8,088 nt of DNA from an uncultured Bacillota bacterium (GCA_946631075.1 CAMOZS010000067.1:1-8088); one strand, 5' to 3'. Positions 1-6,873 are shown, counted from the stretch's first letter. Made by a program: numbers and translations. The notes: generated by a model not told the origin, from the sequence alone.

Positions 1-685
1 CGTTGCCGCCGAACTGCAGCTTGACGCCGAAGTCTCTGGCCATGACCATGAAGTCGTAGCTCTGCATCAGCATGTAGTTCATCTCGAACATGGTCAGGCC
101 GCCTTCTCTGGCCATCCTCTGCTTGAAGGCCTCCGCCCTCAGCATGGTGTTGACGTTGAACAGCGAACCGATCTCCCGCAGGAAGTCGATGTAGTTGAGG
201 GGTCTGAGCCAGCGGGCGTTGTTGACGGCGATGGCCTTGCCCGGTTCCGGAGTCTTGTTCTCGTGACCCGGAACGTAGACGCCTTCGTTGCCTACATATT
301 CCCACTCTTCATCGAACTCCAGGAACTGGTCGAAGAGCTTCTTGAACTGGGCGCAGTTGTGCTCGATGGTCTCCACGCTCATGACCTGGCGCATGTCGGT
401 CCGGCCGGAGGGGTCTCCCACCATGCCGGTGCCGCCGCCGATCAGGACGACCGGAGTATGGCCGAACTTCTGCATGTACATCATGATGATGACCTGCATG
501 AAGTGGCCCACGTGCAGGCAGTCTGCCGTCGGGTCAAAGCCGATATAGAACTTGACCTTCTCATTCTTCAGAAGCTCACGGACCTTGTCCTCATCCGTGG
601 ACTGCTCGATAAAACCTCTTTCTTTCAGTACATCGTAAACGTTGTCAAATTTGCTGACGTTATCGGGAATCAGCTTGCTGTTCAT
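1..685 (-). CDS. tyrS: Tyrosyl-tRNA synthetase, N-terminal part (3' end outside window)
   Basis: This class I aminoacyl-tRNA synthetase activates tyrosine with ATP and charges tRNA-Tyr in the cytoplasm. About 228 codons are visible. Family marks are GFDPTADCLHVGH (the HIGH-type ATP signature, HVGH at residues 58-61), GGGTGMVGDPSGR soon after, then NNARWLRPLNYIDFLREIG, GLTMFEMNYMLMQSYDF, and LQFGGN at the window edge, which would continue into the usual GGxDQWGN. The KMSKS loop and the C-terminal S4-like domain lie outside the window. The ATG at 683-685 is preceded by GGAGG at a normal distance and lies 12 nt after the upp stop, so it is probably the last visible gene of the prfA-led operon. 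No T-box leader fits in that 12-nt gap. I am very sure of the family. MNYM replaces the more usual FNYM, a mild variation. Confidence 0.96.
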   Translation of the reverse strand, partial: MNSKLIPDNVSKFDNVYDVLKERGFIEQSTDEDKVRELLKNEKVKFYIGFDPTADCLHVGHFMQVIIMMYMQKFGHTPVVLIGGGTGMVGDPSGRTDMRQVMSVETIEHNCAQFKKLFDQFLEFDEEWEYVGNEGVYVPGHENKTPEPGKAIAVNNARWLRPLNYIDFLREIGSLFNVNTMLRAEAFKQRMAREGGLTMFEMNYMLMQSYDFMVMARDFGVKLQFGGN

Positions 686-697
686 TGTCTCCTCCAA

Positions 698-1327
698 TTA
701 TTTCGTTCCAAAAATTCTGTCGCCGGCATCGCCCAGTCCGGGTACGATGTAAGCGTTTTCGTTCAGGCATTCATCCTTGGCCGCGATGAAGATATCCACG
801 TCCGGATGAGCCTTCTGCAGTACTTCGATGCCTTCCGGCGCCGCGATCAGGCACATGAAGATGATGTTCTTGCCGCCTCTCTGCTTGACGAAGTCGATGG
901 CCGCGACAGCGCTTCCGCCGGTAGCAAGCATGGGGTCGGTGATGAAGATCTGACGCTTGTCCAGATCGTCCGGCATCTTGCAGTAGTATTCATGAGGTTC
1001 ATGGGTCACCGGGTCTCTGTAAAGACCGACGTGTCCGACCTTGGCGTTGGGGATGATCTGCAGGATCCCGTCGACCATGCCCAGTCCGGCTCTGAGGATG
1101 GGGACGATCGCTACATCCTGACCCTTGAGCATCTTGACTGTCGTTTCGCAGATCGGGGTCTCGATGGTCACATCTTCCAGCGGCAGGCTACGTGTGGACT
1201 CATAGGTCATCAGCATCGCGATCTCACCAACGAGCTGTCTGAAATCCTTAGTTCCTGTGTTCTTATCTCTGATGATGGCGGTCTTGTGCTGAATTAACGG
1301 ATGGTCGAAAACGTATACTTTTCCCAT
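698..1327 (-). CDS. upp: Uracil phosphoribosyltransferase
   Basis: This enzyme converts uracil and PRPP to UMP and pyrophosphate, the pyrimidine salvage step, in the cytoplasm. The 209 residues match the usual family length. The PRPP-binding loop is DPMLATGGS (residues 131-139), the uracil-binding C-terminal segment is YIVPGLGDAGDR (193-204), and VPILRAGLGM (75-84) is the conserved N-terminal block. The ATG at 1325-1327 has a purine-rich AAGGAAGG Shine-Dalgarno sequence a few bases upstream. It lies 72 nt after rpiB and 12 nt before tyrS on the same strand. The rpiB-upp order is common in Firmicutes and pairs ribose-phosphate interconversion with a PRPP consumer. Nothing looks truncated or unusual. 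Confidence 0.98.
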   Translation of the reverse strand: MGKVYVFDHPLIQHKTAIIRDKNTGTKDFRQLVGEIAMLMTYESTRSLPLEDVTIETPICETTVKMLKGQDVAIVPILRAGLGMVDGILQIIPNAKVGHVGLYRDPVTHEPHEYYCKMPDDLDKRQIFITDPMLATGGSAVAAIDFVKQRGGKNIIFMCLIAAPEGIEVLQKAHPDVDIFIAAKDECLNENAYIVPGLGDAGDRIFGTK

Positions 1328-1373
1328 GGTTTCCTTCCTTTCTTTTTATGTGATTGTTATTGATTGACTCACT

Positions 1374-1389
1374 CTTTCGCAAAGGCTGG
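1374..1389 (-). repeat. Dispersed short repeat, copy downstream of rpiB
   Basis: The minus strand reads CCAGCCTTTGCGAAAG, identical over 16 bp to the copy at 1842-1857. Together with the rpiB tail it also forms a 6-bp hairpin (AAAGGC 1381-1386 with GCCTTT 1396-1401) just after the rpiB stop, without a T-tract. Confidence 0.7.
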
Positions 1390-1399
1390 ACAGGCGCCT

Positions 1400-1831
1400 T
1401 TACATCTCGTCGAGCATGTCGGTCCGGCGCTTGTGACGGCCGCCCTCAAACTCGGTATCCAGGAATGCTTTCACGATATCCAGGGCCAGATCCGGCTCTG
1501 TGGTCCTGCCGCCCAGGGCCAGGATATTGGCGTTGTTGTGCTTTCTTGTCAGCTCCGCCATCTCCACGCTGGTGCAGAGTCCGCAGCGGATGCCCTTCAC
1601 CTTGTTGGCCGCGATGGAAATGCCTATGCCGGTGCCGCAGACGACGATGCCCCTCTCCGCCTTGCCGGAAGCGACAGCCTCAGCGCAGGCCTTGCCGAAG
1701 ATGGGATAATCCACAGACTCTTCCGAGCTGGTCCCCAGGTCCACGACCTTCTCGCCCCGCTCAGCCAGATATTTGCGGATGGTCTCCTTGAGCTTGAATC
1801 CACCGTGATCGCTCGCGATTGCTATTAACAT
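1400..1831 (-). CDS. rpiB: Ribose-5-phosphate isomerase B
   Basis: This RpiB/LacAB-family sugar-phosphate isomerase interconverts ribulose 5-phosphate and ribose 5-phosphate in the non-oxidative pentose phosphate pathway. The 143-residue length is typical. SDHGG (7-11) carries the Asp8-His9 substrate-binding pair, VCGTGIGISIAANK (64-77) holds the catalytic Cys65 and the anion-hole loop, and RKHNNANILALGGR (97-109) contains His98. A Cys65-type active site favours RpiB over LacA/LacB or an allose-specific enzyme. The start at 1829-1831 has AAAGGAG upstream. The gene lies 28 nt after sua5. It is bracketed by two identical 16-bp direct repeats (1374-1389 and 1842-1857), and the upstream copy abuts the Shine-Dalgarno sequence. 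The protein itself appears intact. Confidence 0.97.
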   Translation of the reverse strand: MLIAIASDHGGFKLKETIRKYLAERGEKVVDLGTSSEESVDYPIFGKACAEAVASGKAERGIVVCGTGIGISIAANKVKGIRCGLCTSVEMAELTRKHNNANILALGGRTTEPDLALDIVKAFLDTEFEGGRHKRRTDMLDEM

Positions 1832-1841
1832 TGGTCTTCTC

Positions 1842-1857
1842 CTTTCGCAAAGGCTGG
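1842..1857 (-). repeat. Dispersed short repeat, copy upstream of rpiB
   Basis: This is the same 16-bp CCAGCCTTTGCGAAAG, filling most of the 28-nt sua5-rpiB gap. Its last bases (AAAG) run into the AAAGGAG that acts as the rpiB ribosome binding site, so the repeat supplies part of a functional signal. Confidence 0.7.
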
Positions 1858-1859
1858 TC

Positions 1860-2894
1860 TTAACTTACTCTTACGATATTGTATCCCGCGGATTTGAGCA
1901 TCCGGTTCATAACGGCGAAACCGACCCCGTCGGTATCGGACAGGGCTCCCGCCAGGATCAGATCCACACCTTCCCGGTCCAGGTCCCTCAGCCGGGCGAA
2001 GAAGTCATGGGCCGCTTCGATGAAGGCCTTCTCCTCGAAAAGGATCACGCCGACATTGTTGCCCAGTTTCTCATTGAGGCCCTTGAGCCTCTCGATCTCC
2101 GCCTTCACCTTGTCCCGCTGGCCTTCTACCACCAGCATGTCCGCCTTGGGGGCGTAGTGTCTGTATTTCATTCCCGGAGACTTGGGCCGGAAATCGCTTT
2201 CCTGGGCGCCCTTTTCCGGGTCCAGATCCATGTGCTTAGCCGCTTCCTTCAGGGAAGGATCGTAGATGACTTCTTTTCCCAGGGCAGCTTCGATGCTCTC
2301 CGCTGTGATGATCCCCGGCCGGAGGATGGTAGGCACCTCACTGGTCAGATCCAGGACCGTCGATTCGATACCGACCCGGCAGTCATCGCCGCTGATAATG
2401 GCGTCGATCCGTCCGTCCAGGTCAGCTACGACGTCCTTGGCCCTGGTCGGGCTCGGGCTTCCGGAAAGGTTGGCGCTGGGGGCCGCGATGGGGCAGCCGG
2501 AAAGGTTGATCAGGTCCAGGGCCGGCTTGGAATCCGGCATCCTCACTGCCACCGTATCCAGTCCTCCGGTGGTCCGGTCGGGGACCTCCGGCTTCTTCTT
2601 GACGACGATGGTCAGAGGGCCGGGCCAGAAATTCTCGATGATGGCCACGATATCCGAGCTGAGCATTGGAGTCAGCTGGCCGATGTCGCTGGCCCTGGCG
2701 ATGTGGACGATCATGGGATTGTCGCTGGGTCTTCCCTTGGCTTCATAGACGGCCGCGACCGCCTCCGGGTTCATGGCGTCTGCTCCCAGCCCGTAGACTG
2801 TCTCCGTCGGGAACGCGACCAGACCGCCCTCCCGGATGATATTGGCGGCCTTAGCTATATCTGTGATCTCAGTTGTCAGTTTCAAAGTATCCAT
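1860..2894 (-). CDS. sua5: L-threonylcarbamoyladenylate synthase (Sua5/YwlC type)
   Basis: This protein makes threonylcarbamoyl-AMP from threonine, bicarbonate and ATP, the first step of the t6A37 modification of ANN-decoding tRNAs; the TsaB/TsaD machinery then transfers the group. At 344 residues it has the full two-domain Sua5 form, not the short TsaC form. The YrdC-like domain (about 1-205) shows PTETVYGLG (29-37), KGRPSDNPMIVHI (53-65), APSANLSG (138-145) and VGIESTV (174-180). The linker SPGMKYRHYAPKAD (239-252) closes over the active site in known Sua5 structures, and a Sua5 C-terminal domain follows. The ATG at 2892-2894 has GAGG about 8 nt upstream and starts 17 nt after prfA. This position beside prfA is common in Clostridia. 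Known orthologues include B. subtilis ywlC. Confidence 0.96.
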   Translation of the reverse strand: MDTLKLTTEITDIAKAANIIREGGLVAFPTETVYGLGADAMNPEAVAAVYEAKGRPSDNPMIVHIARASDIGQLTPMLSSDIVAIIENFWPGPLTIVVKKKPEVPDRTTGGLDTVAVRMPDSKPALDLINLSGCPIAAPSANLSGSPSPTRAKDVVADLDGRIDAIISGDDCRVGIESTVLDLTSEVPTILRPGIITAESIEAALGKEVIYDPSLKEAAKHMDLDPEKGAQESDFRPKSPGMKYRHYAPKADMLVVEGQRDKVKAEIERLKGLNEKLGNNVGVILFEEKAFIEAAHDFFARLRDLDREGVDLILAGALSDTDGVGFAVMNRMLKSAGYNIVRVS

Positions 2895-2911
2895 ATATTA
2901 TGCCTCGTCTG

Positions 2912-3982
<1,071 letters not shown>

Positions 3983-4009
3983 ATGCTGCTCCTTTGCATT
4001 ATTCAACCT

Positions 4010-4038
4010 ATTGTATCATAGAAAGCAGTCTTTTGAAA
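4010..4038 (-). promoter_or_regulatory. Promoter of the prfA-sua5-rpiB-upp-tyrS operon
   Basis: On the minus strand, TTTCAA (4033-4038) and TACAAT (4010-4015) are 17 nt apart, with an extended -10 TGA at 4016-4018. The predicted start is near 4003, leaving a leader of about 20 nt with AAGGAG at 3989-3994. The next four genes show no comparable promoter and have gaps of 12-72 nt, so this probably drives the whole run. Confidence 0.75.
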
Positions 4039-4070
4039 TCATAAGTTTTTTGAGCTGCCGCCCTGATCGT

Positions 4071-4556
4071 CTAAGCCGCGGATCCCTCCGCGGCGGGCTC
4101 TTCTGACTCCGGCATGGGAATCAGCTCTCCAGGGGCCTCTTCCCTCGGGGAGAGACTCCTGACCAGGATGCGGACCGGCCTGCCTTTGCCGGACATCTTC
4201 AGCCGGAGGGAGAATCCGTAGATTCCATCGGTGAAGATGAAGGTGTGGCTTCCGTCCTTCTCCCGGTCCACCAGGACGGCGGCCTGGCAGAGGCCCATAG
4301 CCGGGAAATCGATTTTCCCCAGGACGTCCCTCTCCAGCAGCTGGCCGGCTTCTTCCTCCAGCAGGTACTGCTTCTCATAGGATGGCTGATGGGTCAGCCG
4401 GTTCTCCGTGACCAGGTCGGCATAGTAGAGCCTGAGCGTGGTCAGGCACCTGGAGTCGCAGGCGATGCCTCCGAAGAGCTCCGCCGTCTTCAGGTACATG
4501 GCGTACTCATACTGATAGGTTCTGGCCATGGGGTTGGTGTAGAAGTATTTCATCAT
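4071..4556 (-). CDS. Unrecognised 161-residue protein behind a terminator-like hairpin
   Basis: I do not recognise a family. The N-terminal part is aromatic-rich (MMKYFYTNPMARTYQYEYAMYL, first 22 residues), followed by a Cys pair (C33, C37) and an acidic amphipathic stretch (about 59-80). A more beta-like segment spans about 82-134 and includes AAVLVDREKDGSHTFIFTD. A Pro/Glu/Ala-rich tail ends in EGSAA. There is no signal peptide or membrane helix, so it is probably cytosolic. The ATG at 4554-4556, directly followed by a second ATG, has a perfect AGGAGG (4565-4570) 8 nt upstream, which supports real translation. The only transcriptional signal in front is a long hairpin with a U-tract ending 6 nt before the Shine-Dalgarno sequence, so expression probably depends on read-through. 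It lies 88 nt upstream of prfA, which has its own promoter. Function is unknown. Confidence 0.75.
   Translation of the reverse strand: MMKYFYTNPMARTYQYEYAMYLKTAELFGGIACDSRCLTTLRLYYADLVTENRLTHQPSYEKQYLLEEEAGQLLERDVLGKIDFPAMGLCQAAVLVDREKDGSHTFIFTDGIYGFSLRLKMSGKGRPVRILVRSLSPREEAPGELIPMPESEEPAAEGSAA
4075..4094. other. 8-bp perfect hairpin at the 3' end of the 161-residue gene
   Basis: GCCGCGGA and TCCGCGGC pair perfectly around a 4-nt loop, inside the last codons of the gene and immediately before its TAG. No T-tract follows on the minus strand, so it is not a standard intrinsic terminator. It may protect the mRNA 3' end or be incidental to Ala codons. Confidence 0.35.
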
Positions 4557-4576
4557 AGTCTTTTCCTCCTGAATAC

Positions 4577-4646
4577 AAAAAAACCGAACGTCTGACTTGG
4601 AAACGGGTATACTTGTCCCCTGTTTCGCTGTCTTTCGTATCGGTTT
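4577..4646 (-). terminator. Long imperfect hairpin with U-tract upstream of the 161-residue gene (terminator or attenuator)
   Basis: In minus-strand RNA order the pairs are AAACCGA/UCGGUUU, a bulged U, ACG/CGU, a 3x3 loop (AAA/AGA), GAC/GUC, a second 3x3 loop (AGC/CAA), GAAAC/GUUUC, a bulged A, GGG/CCC, and the 10-nt loop GACAAGUAUA. That gives 21 pairs. The 3' arm runs into seven consecutive U residues. It lies 79 nt after the stop of the cREC-like gene, so it can end that transcript. It also ends only 6 nt before the AGGAGG of the next gene, leaving no room for another promoter, which is the layout of an attenuator. No known riboswitch consensus was recognised. Confidence 0.7.
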
Positions 4647-4687
4647 GATGATGTATTCAGTCTGCCATATTCCCCGGCGGCCGTCAA

Positions 4688-4702
4688 TGAACCGGCGGTT
4701 CA
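4688..4702. promoter_or_regulatory. Perfect 7-bp inverted repeat, operator-like
   Basis: TGAACCG-G-CGGTTCA is a perfect dyad with a single central base, in the gap between the cREC-like gene and the long hairpin. It could be a protein-binding site or a small transcript hairpin. No promoter clearly overlaps it, although a lone TTGACG on the minus strand overlaps its left edge. Function is not established. Confidence 0.35.
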
Positions 4703-4725
4703 GTATCCGGCCGGGCCAGTCCCGG

Positions 4726-5025
4726 TCAGTCGAGCTTGTTCAGCGTCACTTTGGTTTGCGGGAAATGCTGTTGGCAGAATTTCCTGAGGGCCAGGACGCC
4801 CTGGTCGTGGGTGCTGTGGATGTTGATGTGCTTCAGCTGGCAGCCTTTCTCAGCCATAAGCTCCAGCAGCTCCATCGTGGTCTCTCCTTCCCCCAGGTCG
4901 TAGTCGATGCTAAGGATCTCAATGTCCCGGCGGAACATATCCACCAGCATCCAGGCGCTCTTCACGGACTGTACGTACTCATATCCGTCAGGCGGCCTGC
5001 GCCGGTCATCCAGAAAGATCTTCAT
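4726..5025 (-). CDS. Small receiver-fold protein, cREC-like
   Basis: This 99-residue protein resembles the stand-alone receiver-like domains described as cyclic-phosphate-processing receiver (cREC) domains. The signs are an N-terminal beta strand ending in paired acids (KIFLDD, D6-D7), the following RRRPPDGYEYVQS, a second acidic cluster SIDYDLGEG (39-47, D41 and D43), and a strand ending in INIHST (67-72, H70-S71). Classical phosphoacceptor receivers have Asp at the end of beta 3 and Lys at beta 5, and that pattern is not clear here. There is no output domain or membrane segment. The ATG at 5023-5025 begins 3 nt after the thioesterase stop with only weak Shine-Dalgarno complementarity, which suggests translational coupling. 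The assignment comes from motif recognition, and the biochemical role of such small proteins is poorly established. Confidence 0.68.
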   Translation of the reverse strand: MKIFLDDRRRPPDGYEYVQSVKSAWMLVDMFRRDIEILSIDYDLGEGETTMELLELMAEKGCQLKHINIHSTHDQGVLALRKFCQQHFPQTKVTLNKLD

Positions 5026-5028
5026 ATC

Positions 5029-5454
5029 CTATTTGCGGAAAAAGCTCTCCGCTTCTTCCCTCCACTTCTTTTCTTCGTCATCGGCCGGTTCGTCCAGGAC
5101 GATCCCGTGGGGGACCGACTTGTTGTTTTCGTCTACGGACACGAAGGTGGTAAATCCCTCCGCGTGCAGGGCGCCGGTCTTCTCGTTATAGAGGCCGACC
5201 CGCAGGGTCAGGCTGGTCCTGCCGGCCCGGACGATCAGTCCTTCGTAGGTGATGATGTCTCCCGGGTTGACCGTCTTATAAAAATCGAATTTGTGCGTGT
5301 TCTTATAGAGCAGGCCCTGAGGATCTCCATATTCGGTACAGACAACGATGAAAGATGTTTCGATCATCCATTCGATTCCCTGTCCGGCGTAGAGGTTCCC
5401 ATGGTGGTTCAGATGCTCCATCCTTACCATATGTGACGATCTGTATCGCTTCAT
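5029..5454 (-). CDS. Hotdog-fold acyl-CoA thioesterase family protein
   Basis: This is probably a cytosolic acyl-CoA thioester hydrolase of the BACH/YciA-like hotdog group. HLNHHGNLYAGQGIEWMIET (14-33) corresponds to the family's N-x-x-G-x-x-(F/Y)-G-G segment leading into the central helix, and FDFYKTVNPGDIITYEG (56-72) and FTTFVSVDENNKSVP (101-115) are typical beta-sheet blocks. At 141 residues it is a single hotdog domain. The usual W-M-D in the helix is WMIE here, so the catalytic acid may be Glu32 or the substrate may differ. A charged helix (123-141) extends the C-terminus. The ATG at 5452-5454 follows the upstream stop by 3 nt (TAA TCA ATG) with no good Shine-Dalgarno sequence, implying coupling to the membrane-protein gene. 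4-Hydroxybenzoyl-CoA or other acyl-CoA substrates are equally possible. Confidence 0.85.
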   Translation of the reverse strand: MKRYRSSHMVRMEHLNHHGNLYAGQGIEWMIETSFIVVCTEYGDPQGLLYKNTHKFDFYKTVNPGDIITYEGLIVRAGRTSLTLRVGLYNEKTGALHAEGFTTFVSVDENNKSVPHGIVLDEPADDEEKKWREEAESFFRK

Positions 5455-5457
5455 TGA

Positions 5458-6780
5458 TTATCTGCGTCCTCTCTTCTTTTTCTTCTTATTCTTATGATGT
5501 CTGGCCGGCTCGATGATCTTCACGCCTTCCTTCTTGGCATCCCACTCTGGTGTTTCAGGCTCGGCCGCTTCTTCCGGCTTGGCCGCTTCCTCAGCCTTCT
5601 CCGCCTCCTCGGTCCCGGCGGTTTCCTCCTCGCTGGTGAAGCCTTCTCTCAGCTCTTCCCAGGGGTCCTTCTCCGCGGCTTCTTCCTCGGTTTCTTCGGC
5701 GGCTTCTTCGGCCGGAGCTTCTTCTTCTGCGGCAGGCTCTTCTTCTGTCGGCTCCTCTTCAACCGGAGCTTCCTCTTCAGGAGTTTCTTCCTCGGCAGGG
5801 GCTTCCTCTTCAGCCGGAGCTTCTTCTACCGGAGCTTCTTCTTCGGCAGGCTCTTCCTCAGCCGGTTCTTCTTCAGCCGGTTCTTCTTCGGCCGGTTCTT
5901 CTTCGGCCGGAACGTCCTCCTCTACCGGTTCCTCTTCAGCCGGAGCTTCTTCTTCGGCAGGCTCTTCCTCAACCGGTTCTTCTTCGACAGGAGCTTCTTC
6001 TTCAGCAGGCTCTTCTTCTGCAGGAGCTTCCTCTACTGGCTCTTCCTCTGCAGGAGCTTCTTCTTCGACTGGCTCCTCTTCCACCGGTTCTTCTTCAGCC
6101 GGAGCTTCCTCTTCAGCTTGCTCTTCTTCCGCCGGCAGTTCGGGGATCTCCTGGGTCGGCTCTTCTGCCGCGGTTTCACCGGCGGTCAGTTCTTCGACAT
6201 CCAGCTTCTCTTCCGCCTCTGTCTCTTCAGGCGATTCTTCTATTTCTTCCGGCAGCTCTTCTGTTCCCGCTATGATCCCGCGAGCCGTTCTGGCTTCCAG
6301 AACAGCCAGCTTTTGGATGAGGGCGTTCTCCGCCTCTTCCCGCTGGACCCGGTAGAGCTCCAGATCGCTCAGGATCATGTCTCTCGTTTCTTCGAGTCTG
6401 ACCTTCTCCCTGCGTTCCATCTCTTCCAGTCTGATACCGTTCACCCGGCGCAGCTCCTCCAGCTTGATGGCCACGGGAGACTGATCGCCGAAAGCTTCCT
6501 GGGTCTCATCCACCGGTGCCTGGATGGCCTTGCTCTTGGCCGCGGCGCTGATGGCCCTGCCAAGCCCGAAGGTGATCACCGCGATCCCGAAGTAGGGGAT
6601 GAATTTCTCGATCACATAGAGGACGACATTCTGCGCCATCTCAGAGAAAGGCACGCCCAGCGATTCCAGATACAGCTTCTGGAATTCGATGGCCGTGTAG
6701 AGCATATAGGCGGAAATCGCCAGAAAGATAAAGGCGAAAATGTACAGTATGACGGTCGACGCCGGAGTTCTTTGTTTCAT
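5458..6780 (-). CDS. Two-helix membrane protein with long Glu/Pro/Ala repeat tail
   Basis: I do not recognise a named family. The 440 residues, counted from the ATG at 6778-6780, contain a hydrophobic helix at about 9-31, an amphipathic linker, a second hydrophobic helix at about 58-80, and a charged, probably coiled-coil segment (102-166, heptad-like EELRRVNGIRLEEMERREK). A highly acidic low-complexity region follows (about 216-360), built from PAEEE, PVEEE and APAEEE units, then EKDPWEELREGF, and a strongly basic end, HHKNKKKKKRGRR. The two helices would form a hairpin anchor, leaving the long tail on one face of the membrane, probably the cytoplasmic one. The frame is open further upstream, but this ATG has AAGGAG 7 nt away and a promoter at 6812-6840 that places transcription start after the longer start. 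It heads a tight cluster with the thioesterase and cREC-like genes. Confidence 0.85.
   Translation of the reverse strand: MKQRTPASTVILYIFAFIFLAISAYMLYTAIEFQKLYLESLGVPFSEMAQNVVLYVIEKFIPYFGIAVITFGLGRAISAAAKSKAIQAPVDETQEAFGDQSPVAIKLEELRRVNGIRLEEMERREKVRLEETRDMILSDLELYRVQREEAENALIQKLAVLEARTARGIIAGTEELPEEIEESPEETEAEEKLDVEELTAGETAAEEPTQEIPELPAEEEQAEEEAPAEEEPVEEEPVEEEAPAEEEPVEEAPAEEEPAEEEAPVEEEPVEEEPAEEEAPAEEEPVEEDVPAEEEPAEEEPAEEEPAEEEPAEEEAPVEEAPAEEEAPAEEETPEEEAPVEEEPTEEEPAAEEEAPAEEAAEETEEEAAEKDPWEELREGFTSEEETAGTEEAEKAEEAAKPEEAAEPETPEWDAKKEGVKIIEPARHHKNKKKKKRGRR
5701..6135 (-). repeat. Degenerate 15/18-bp tandem repeat encoding PAEEE units
   Basis: About 145 codons of 5- and 6-residue units (PAEEE, PVEEE, APAEEE). 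The most regular stretch is at 5861-5905, three consecutive 15-bp copies reading GCCGGTTCTTCTTC plus A or G on the plus strand, with a fourth copy starting. Synonymous differences elsewhere show that older copies have diverged. The array keeps the frame, and length change by slippage is likely. Confidence 0.85.
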
Positions 6781-6811
6781 GAGTCTTCTCCTTTTTTTCA
6801 ATACTTCGTTT

Positions 6812-6840
6812 ATTGTATCATGGATACCCGTTTTTTGAAA
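6812..6840 (-). promoter_or_regulatory. Promoter of the membrane protein-thioesterase-cREC cluster
   Basis: On the minus strand, TTTCAA (-35, 6835-6840) and TACAAT (-10, 6812-6817) are separated by 17 nt, with an extended TGA directly before the -10. Transcription would start near 6805, giving a short leader that carries AAGGAG (6788-6793). This rules out the longer open-frame start at 6846. The architecture is nearly the same as that of the prfA promoter. Confidence 0.75.
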
Positions 6841-6873
6841 TCCCAACTTTACGGATTCCCCTGCTTTTCACCC

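Noticed and set aside
263..1297. 344-codon plus-strand frame across tyrS and upp
   Set aside because: It is antisense to two certain genes with recognisable motifs, and the product has no family signs.
1374..1379. Possible promoter for upp with TTGCGA as -35 and TAACAA as -10 in the rpiB-upp gap
   Set aside because: Only 4 of 6 and 3 of 6 consensus bases match, and the -35 comes from the dispersed repeat. Operon transcription explains upp adequately.
4599..4620. Imperfect dyad around GTATAC (GG..AC..GTATAC..GT..CC) as a separate operator
   Set aside because: It lies wholly inside the long hairpin, whose RNA pairing explains the sequence better. Several positions of the dyad mismatch.
4597..5436. 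279-codon plus-strand frame opposite the cREC-like and thioesterase genes
   Set aside because: It starts inside the hairpin and runs antisense to two tightly coupled genes. It has no ribosome binding site or family resemblance.
5861..5905. Regular 15-bp repeats considered as a CRISPR-like array
   Set aside because: There are no spacers, the repeats are contiguous and in frame within a coding region, and they encode PAEEE units.
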